The notes under the pieces: generated by a model
Database searches by the model: none
The model's input: the letters and a program-made list of their open reading frames with translations, nothing else
What the model was told of the DNA's origin: nothing
Assembly (NCBI GenBank): GCA_029777145.1
Contig: JAKOSS010000260.1
Coordinates: 1 to 5,028 of the forward strand
Source of the DNA: Acidobacteriota bacterium
GTDB taxonomy: Bacteria > Acidobacteriota > Blastocatellia > Pyrinomonadales > Pyrinomonadaceae
Direction of reading: 5' to 3'
DNA: 5,028 bases
Translations under genes and position numbers: made by a program
Shown here: piece by piece, positions 1-5,028 of the stretch
Layout: each line of letters begins with the position of its first letter
How positions within the stretch are numbered: the stretch's first letter is position 1

Positions 1-35
1 ACAGGACACTGTCCGATGCAGGTTACCGATACTGG

Positions 36-64
36 CCACCGACCACTGACCACCGACCACTGAA
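36..64. repeat. Heptamer tandem array abutting the punA start codon
   Basis: Four 7-bp units alternate between CCACCGA and CCACTGA (36-63), followed by one A and then the ATG at 65. Read on the - strand the units are GTCGGTG and GTCAGTG, the same family as the arrays at 918-945 and 1415-1442. The array fills the place where a Shine-Dalgarno site should be, and no purine-rich ribosome binding motif is visible. It also supplies an in-frame TGA (47-49) upstream of punA, so the ATG at 65 is the first possible start. It resembles in style the short tandem heptamer repeats (STRR) described in cyanobacteria, but the units differ. Confidence 0.85.
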
Positions 65-907
65 ATGTCCTACGAAAACGCGCTTGAGGCGGCCGATTTC
101 ATCCGGTCGCATTTCGACAAGCAGATCGAAACAGTTGTAGTTCTGGGGAGCGGCCTCGGGGCATTCGGCGACGAGCTCGAGAACGCCGTTCGCGTTCCGT
201 ACGACCGGATTCCGCATTTTGCCCGATCGACCGTCGAGGGACACGCCGGCCAACTGGTGCTGGGCGAGATCGGAGGCGTCACCGTCGCCGTCCAGCAGGG
301 GCGCTTCCATTACTACGAAGGCTACGAGATGGCGCAGGTGATCTTTCCGATGCGGGTCTTCGGGTTGCTCGGCGCAAAGAACGTCATTCTGACAAATGCC
401 GCCGGAAGCCTCCGGACGAGTTTCAAGCCGGGAAGTCTCGTACTGATCCGCGATCATATCAACATGATGGGCGTCAACGCGCTGCGCGGACCGAACGACG
501 AGCGGTTCGGACCGCGATTTCCCGATATGACGGCAATTTACGACCGGAGTTTTCAGTCGATCGCTTACCTCGAAGCGAGACAGATCGCCGAGGAGCGCTC
601 GATCTCGCAGTTTCTCTTCCGGGGCGTTTACTGCGCGCTTTCCGGGCCGACCTACGAGACTCCGGCCGAGATCCGGATGTTCCGCATGCTCGGCGCCGAT
701 CTCGTCGGGATGTCGACCGTCCCTGAGGCGGTCGCCGCGCGCCACGCCGGCATGCGCGTCCTCGGGATCTCGTGCGTGACCAATCTCGGGGCCGGACTTT
801 CCGGCGGCGTCATCCATCACGAAGAGGTCATGGAAACCGGCGCCCGCGTCGCCGAGATCTTCAAGGAGTTGCTGAGAAGGACGATCAAACGCATTTCGGA
901 TTTGTGA
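65..907 (+). CDS. punA: Purine nucleoside phosphorylase (trimeric, family 2 type)
   Basis: Cytosolic enzyme that cleaves purine nucleosides with phosphate to the free base and (deoxy)ribose-1-phosphate, in purine salvage. The 280-aa length is normal for the trimeric PNP/MTAP family. Visible motifs, aligned from memory to human PNP: phosphate loop LGSGLG (27-32, Ser29), GHAG (His60), GRFHYYEGY (79-87; Arg80, His82, Tyr84), TNAAG (110-114), SGPTYETPAE (193-202; Glu198 for base binding), GMSTVPE (215-221; Met216, Ser217) and VTN (238-240; Asn240). Glu198 with Asn240 is the pair that recognises 6-oxopurines, so inosine and guanosine are the likely substrates; this is inference. The start at 65 is forced, because an in-frame TGA lies at 47-49 with no start codon between. 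No Shine-Dalgarno site is seen, and a heptamer array touches the start. The last four residues (ISDL) and the stop codon lie inside a second heptamer array. MTA phosphorylase is the main alternative, and Asn240 argues against it. Confidence 0.95.
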   Translation: MSYENALEAADFIRSHFDKQIETVVVLGSGLGAFGDELENAVRVPYDRIPHFARSTVEGHAGQLVLGEIGGVTVAVQQGRFHYYEGYEMAQVIFPMRVFGLLGAKNVILTNAAGSLRTSFKPGSLVLIRDHINMMGVNALRGPNDERFGPRFPDMTAIYDRSFQSIAYLEARQIAEERSISQFLFRGVYCALSGPTYETPAEIRMFRMLGADLVGMSTVPEAVAARHAGMRVLGISCVTNLGAGLSGGVIHHEEVMETGARVAEIFKELLRRTIKRISDL

Positions 908-948
908 TTTCGGATTCGTCATTAGTCATTTGTCCGTTGTCAGTCGCG
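893..948. repeat. Degenerate heptamer array crossing the punA stop codon
   Basis: Consecutive 7-bp units run from 893: ATTTCGG, ATTTGTG, ATTTCGG, ATTCGTC, ATTAGTC, ATTTGTC, CGTTGTC, then a weak AGTCGCG. In a shifted register, 918-945 reads as four GTC-units (GTCATTA, GTCATTT, GTCCGTT, GTCAGTC). The first two units encode the last residues of PNP, and the TGA at 905-907 spans units 2 and 3. Because the period is 7, the array does not keep one reading frame. The sequence from 949 to about 1010 shows no clear repeat, apart from a 10-bp palindrome CGGTCGACCG at 997-1006. Confidence 0.8.
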
Positions 949-964
949 TTCCAAAACCTGTAAT
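937..964 (+). promoter_or_regulatory. Possible sigma70-type promoter for the fhb-udk-cdd segment
   Basis: TTGTCA at 937-942 matches the -35 consensus in 5 of 6 positions. TGTAAT at 959-964 matches the -10 consensus in 5 of 6, after a 16-bp spacer. The predicted transcript would begin near 971, about 70 nt upstream of the four-helix-bundle gene. The -35 element falls inside the heptamer array. A chance match is possible. No terminator is evident after punA, so read-through from punA is equally plausible. Confidence 0.3.
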
Positions 965-1025
965 CTGTCAACGCTGCCGGCGGCCAACTCATCAAGCGGT
1001 CGACCGATCGCTCACAAACTCACGA

Positions 1026-1039
1026 ACGGGGAACGGGGA
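1026..1039 (+). repeat. Two ACGGGGA heptamers forming the likely ribosome binding site of the four-helix-bundle gene
   Basis: ACGGGGA occurs twice in tandem (1026-1032, 1033-1039) directly before the ATG at 1040, and the next bases (ATGGAAC) look like a third, diverged unit. The GGGGA at 1028-1032 lies 7 nt before the ATG and could pair with the anti-Shine-Dalgarno end of 16S rRNA as a weak site. The unit differs from the GTC-type heptamers elsewhere but has the same 7-bp period and the same position against a start codon. Confidence 0.65.
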
Positions 1040-1420
1040 ATGGAACGCTCACGCTTTGAAAATCTCAGGGTATTTCGTCTGTCTGAAGAACTCGCGGACG
1101 AGATATGGTCGATCGTCAGCACTTGGACGAGCTTCGAAAAGGAAACGATCGGCAAACAGCTTGTCAGAGCTGCCGATTCGATAGGATCGAACATCGCGGA
1201 AGGCGAGGGCCGCGGAAGTTACAAAGAGAACCAACGGTTTGTTAAGATTGCCCGAGGGTCACTTCAGGAAACTCGTTTTTGGTTGCGTCGCGCTTTCACG
1301 CGAAGTCTGTTGAACGACGAACAAATCAATGTCATCCGACCGATGATCGATCGCCTTTCACCGACACTTAACGCGTACTTGAGATCGATCGGACGCGCCG
1401 GGGAAGCAAAAGACAAATGA
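1040..1420 (+). CDS. Four-helix bundle protein (23S rRNA intervening-sequence protein family)
   Basis: This 126-aa protein matches the four-helix-bundle family first seen as ORFs in 23S rRNA intervening sequences (family known as 'four helix bundle protein' or IVS/S23 protein). The N-terminal FENLRVFRLSEELADEIW (6-23) fits the usual opening of helix 1. The family signature is QLVRAADSIGSNIAEGEGRG (40-59), followed by SYKENQRFVKIARGSLQET (60-78), with conserved SNIAEG and the R-F-x-x-I-A-x-G-S-L-x-E pattern. The C-terminal helix is about 92-116. No catalytic residues, signal peptide or membrane segment are seen. The molecular function of stand-alone members is not known. It lies 132 nt after punA and 22 nt before udk. 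Its codon use looks more AT-rich than its neighbours (ATA, AGA, GTT, TTT are frequent), and inverted heptamer arrays flank it. Both suggest an insertion into the nucleoside salvage cluster. Its stop TGA lies inside the downstream array. Confidence 0.88.
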   Translation: MERSRFENLRVFRLSEELADEIWSIVSTWTSFEKETIGKQLVRAADSIGSNIAEGEGRGSYKENQRFVKIARGSLQETRFWLRRAFTRSLLNDEQINVIRPMIDRLSPTLNAYLRSIGRAGEAKDK

Positions 1421-1442
1421 CCACTGACGACGGACGAACTGC
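1415..1442. repeat. Heptamer array between the four-helix-bundle gene and udk
   Basis: Four 7-bp units on the + strand: AAATGAC, CACTGAC, GACGGAC, GAACTGC. Their - strand forms are GTCATTT, GTCAGTG, GTCCGTC and a diverged GCAGTTC. The first three match, in inverted orientation, the units at 918-945. The array contains the stop codon of the upstream gene (1418-1420) and an in-frame TGA for udk (1425-1427), and ends exactly at the udk ATG. No Shine-Dalgarno site is visible. Confidence 0.72.
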
Positions 1443-2066
1443 ATGATTATTGGTATTTGTGGAGGAACAGGGTCGGGCAAGACGACCATCGCGCGGCGGA
1501 TCGTGGAAACGGTCGGCGCGGAGAACGTCGTGCTTGTCGAACAGGATTCGTACTACCGGAACCTGTCCGACATGCCGCTCGACGAACGCCATCACGCGAA
1601 TTTCGATCATCCGGATTCGATCGACAGCGATCTCCTCGTGAATCACTTGAAACGCCTGCGGAACGGCCAGACGATCGACATGCCGATCTACGATTTCGTG
1701 TCGCATACCCGCCGGGACGAGAGCTCAATGATAGAGCCGAAGCCGGTCGTTATCGTCGAGGGGATTCTGATCTTCGCCGAATCGGCGATACTCGATCTTC
1801 TTGACGTCCGTGTTTTTGTCGATACGCCCGACGACATCCGACTGATCCGCCGTCTGCGGCGCGATGTCCAGGAACGCGGACGTTCGTTCGAGCGCACACT
1901 CTGGCAGTACGAGCACACGATCCGCCCGATGCATTACGAATTCGTCGAGCCGAGCAAGCGGCACGCAGACATCATCATTCCGGAGAACGGGAATCCGGAC
2001 ATTACCACGGACTTCCTGTGCGGGCTCGTGCGTGAAAAACTTCAAAAGGAAAAGGAAACGGTTTGA
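1443..2066 (+). CDS. udk: Uridine kinase (uridine-cytidine kinase)
   Basis: Phosphorylates uridine and cytidine to UMP and CMP with ATP or GTP, in cytosolic pyrimidine salvage. The 207-aa length is normal for bacterial Udk. The P-loop GGTGSGKTT is at 7-15. VEQDSYY (32-38) carries the Asp35 expected to act as base for the 5'-hydroxyl. NFDHPDSID (53-61) and IYDFVSHTR (82-90) are nucleoside-binding segments. VIVEGIL (103-109) is the Walker B-like strand, and RRLRRDVQERGRS (136-148) is the lid with its arginines. The start is forced: a TGA at 1425-1427 is in frame with no other start codon before 1443, and the P-loop begins six residues later. No ribosome binding site is seen, because a heptamer array fills that place. 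It overlaps cdd by 4 bases, so the two are almost certainly co-transcribed. Phosphoribulokinase is related, but the length and motifs fit Udk better. Confidence 0.96.
   Translation: MIIGICGGTGSGKTTIARRIVETVGAENVVLVEQDSYYRNLSDMPLDERHHANFDHPDSIDSDLLVNHLKRLRNGQTIDMPIYDFVSHTRRDESSMIEPKPVVIVEGILIFAESAILDLLDVRVFVDTPDDIRLIRRLRRDVQERGRSFERTLWQYEHTIRPMHYEFVEPSKRHADIIIPENGNPDITTDFLCGLVREKLQKEKETV
2051..2056 (+). promoter_or_regulatory. Ribosome binding site deciding the TTG start of cdd
   Basis: AAAGGA lies within the 3' end of udk, 6 nt before the TTG at 2063. It supports initiation at this non-ATG codon and translational coupling to udk. There is no ATG in this frame between the udk end and the conserved AYAPYS motif. 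Confidence 0.75.
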
Positions 2067-2455
2067 ATCAAGAGGAACTGATCGGACACGCGATCGACGC
2101 GCGCTCCAAGGCGTACGCGCCATATTCGAAGTTTAAGGTCGGCGCCGCGCTGGTCGCCGAATATGGCGGAGTTTTCACCGGCTGCAACGTCGAGTCGGCG
2201 AGCTATGGCCTGACCGTGTGCGCCGAGCGCGTCGCGATCTGGAAAGCCGTCTCGGAAGGCGTGACAAAATTCACGGAGATCGCGGTCGTCGCCGACACGG
2301 AAGAACTCACGCCGCCGTGCGGCGTCTGCCGGCAGATCATCTGGGAATTCTGTGGCGACATTCCGGTCACGCTCGCAAACCTCAAGGGTAAATCGGAAAC
2401 CGTCCAAATGCGCGAACTCCTGCCGCGGGCGTTCGATACGAAATTCTTAAAATAG
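2063..2455 (+). CDS. cdd: Cytidine deaminase (homotetrameric type)
   Basis: Zinc enzyme that deaminates cytidine and deoxycytidine to uridine and deoxyuridine, feeding the neighbouring uridine kinase. The 130-aa length fits the short, tetrameric class. AYAPYSKFKVGAAL (17-30) and GCNVESASYGLTVCAER (40-56) form the substrate-binding and active-site region. Cys53 and Glu55 in the CAE motif, and Cys86 and Cys89 in PCGVCRQ (85-91), give the zinc ligands and the catalytic glutamate. Asn42 and Glu44 in the NVE triplet bind the ribose in this family. Translation starts with TTG at 2063-2065, sharing TTGA with the udk stop codon, and a good Shine-Dalgarno site lies 6 nt upstream. It is the last gene of the cluster. 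No convincing rho-independent terminator follows. All key residues are present. Confidence 0.96.
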   Translation: MNQEELIGHAIDARSKAYAPYSKFKVGAALVAEYGGVFTGCNVESASYGLTVCAERVAIWKAVSEGVTKFTEIAVVADTEELTPPCGVCRQIIWEFCGDIPVTLANLKGKSETVQMRELLPRAFDTKFLK

Positions 2456-2500
2456 CGACCCCGTCGATCGCAAAAAATCAACTTCAAACGCCGTTTCCGC

Positions 2501-2528
2501 TTCCCACGGCCGCAATAATCACCTATAC

Positions 2529-2529
<1 letters not shown>
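2501..2529 (+). promoter_or_regulatory. Predicted sigma70-type promoter of katG
   Basis: TTCCCA (2501-2506, 4 of 6 to the -35 consensus), a 17-bp spacer, then TATACT (2524-2529, 5 of 6 to the -10 consensus). Transcription would start near 2536, leaving a leader of about 100 nt before the katG ATG at 2635. The spacing is ideal and the -10 is strong. The adjoining palindrome makes it more believable. Confidence 0.55.
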
Positions 2530-4809
<2,280 letters not shown>

Positions 4810-4830
4810 GTTGAGTCGCCGGCGGAAGAT

Positions 4831-4976
4831 TTTGCCCGCGAATCGGGTGAAAGAGTTTGCCCGCGAATCACGCGAATCACGCGAAAGTTGACGCTGTTTC
4901 CTGGGTCTCTTTCGCGTATTTGGCGTATTTCGCGGGCAAATTTCTCATGCAGCAATTCGCGTGATCCGCGGGTCAA
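4831..4976. repeat. Four-copy repeat block made of 9-bp CGCGAATCA-like units
   Basis: Copy A (+, 4831-4853) and copy B (+, 4856-4887) both begin TTTGCCCGCGAATC and end GAAAG. Copy A looks like copy B lacking one 9-bp unit (20 of 23 positions then match). Copy C (-, 4909-4940) and copy D (-, 4953-4976) carry the same motif inverted. Copy B contains CGCGAATCA twice, then CGCGAAAG. The block starts 22 nt after the katG stop and ends 4 nt before the stop of the - strand gene. It has no coding likelihood. An open frame on the - strand here merely reads the repeat as a peptide containing VIRVIRG. Confidence 0.85.
4856..4940. terminator. Long imperfect hairpin between convergent genes, possible bidirectional terminator
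   Basis: The 32-bp arms 4856-4887 and 4909-4940 are complementary at 27 positions, around a 21-nt loop (4888-4908). The outer 12 bp (TTTGCCCGCGAA) and inner 9 bp pair perfectly; the five mismatches lie in the middle. A transcript from either side would fold strongly here. There is no clean U-tract, only ATTTCTC after the right arm, so it may instead act as a 3'-end stabiliser or simply be a repetitive element without a regulatory role. Confidence 0.45.
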
Positions 4977-4980
4977 TTCC

Positions 4981-5028
4981 TCAAAGGAATTTCTTCGCGA
5001 GTTCGATCGCCTCGAAGATGTCCTTCGC
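4981..5028 (-). CDS. 3' end of an unidentified gene (partial)
   Basis: Reading the - strand from the window edge gives AKDIFEAIELAKKFL and then TGA (complement of 4981-4983). The codons (GCG AAG GAC ATC TTC GAG GCG ATC) have the G/C third positions typical of genes in this window, and the peptide looks like an amphipathic C-terminal helix. The gene converges on katG across the repeat block. Fifteen residues are too few to name a family. The alternative is that the frame is open by chance. Confidence 0.5.
   Translation of the reverse strand, partial: AKDIFEAIELAKKFL

Noticed and set aside
1..63. Open frame running from the left edge to TGA at 61-63, possibly the end of an upstream gene
   Set aside because: More than half of it is the heptamer array, other frames are equally plausible, and no protein family can be recognised. 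It cannot be supported as a gene.
23..922. 299-aa open frame on the - strand
   Set aside because: It lies entirely opposite punA, which has clear family motifs. High GC and few A/T-rich stops keep the opposite frame open, and the peptide shows no recognisable motif.
997..1006. 10-bp palindrome CGGTCGACCG before the four-helix-bundle gene
   Set aside because: It is too short and too much like the common CGATCG-rich sequence of this window to count as an operator or terminator.
1040..1420. A 23S rRNA intervening sequence
   Set aside because: The protein family matches, but no 23S rRNA sequence flanks it; both neighbours are protein genes of nucleoside salvage.
2455..2477. Possible terminator after cdd (GCGA...TCGC followed by six A)
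   Set aside because: The stem is only 4 bp with a long loop, and the run is A rather than T on the coding strand, so it is not a rho-independent terminator for cdd.
4856..4940. CRISPR array or transposon ends
   Set aside because: There are only four copies with mixed orientation and unequal length, no regular unique spacers, no cas or transposase gene and no target-site duplication seen.

Overview
The window holds five complete protein genes, all on the + strand, plus the last codons of a sixth gene that enters from the right on the - strand. Coding sequence is GC-rich (roughly 55-60% by eye) with many TCG, CCG and GAT codons. Shine-Dalgarno sites are canonical where present (cdd, katG). Short-period repeats sit in several intergenic gaps. 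This suggests a free-living, aerobic or oxygen-tolerant bacterium. The repeats (GTC-type heptamers, GAACGGG heptamers, CGCGAATCA-type units) together with a stand-alone four-helix-bundle gene remind me of Acidobacteriota, class Blastocatellia, but no rRNA or other phylogenetic marker is present, so this is tentative. I found no HIP1 octamer (GCGATCGC), which counts against a typical cyanobacterium.

Left part (1-2455) is a nucleoside salvage cluster: punA (purine nucleoside phosphorylase, 65-907), a four-helix-bundle/IVS-type protein (1040-1420), udk (uridine kinase, 1443-2066) and cdd (cytidine deaminase, TTG start, 2063-2455, overlapping udk by 4 bases). PNP releases purine bases and ribose-1-phosphate. 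Cdd turns cytidine into uridine, and Udk phosphorylates uridine and cytidine to the monophosphates. The four-helix-bundle gene has no evident link to this pathway and looks like an insertion.

Middle part (2456-2634) is a control region for katG: a sigma70-like promoter, a 21-bp near-palindrome that would cover the transcription start (two overlapping TTAG-N7-CTAA boxes, Fur/PerR-like), a leader of about 100 nt, and a strong ribosome binding site that places the katG start at the ATG at 2635. KatG (724 aa) keeps all catalytic residues and the Met-Tyr-Trp adduct residues.

Right part (4810-5028) is a convergent intergenic region packed with four copies (two +, two -) of a repeat built from 9-bp CGCGAATCA-like units. 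Two of the copies form a 32-bp imperfect hairpin. The stop codon of a - strand gene lies just beyond.

The protein genes are ordinary housekeeping and stress genes. What deserves attention is the non-coding structure. Heptamer arrays tile right up to the start codons of punA, the four-helix-bundle gene and udk, and run through the stop codons of punA and the four-helix-bundle gene. The four-helix-bundle gene is flanked by the same heptamer units in inverted orientation.
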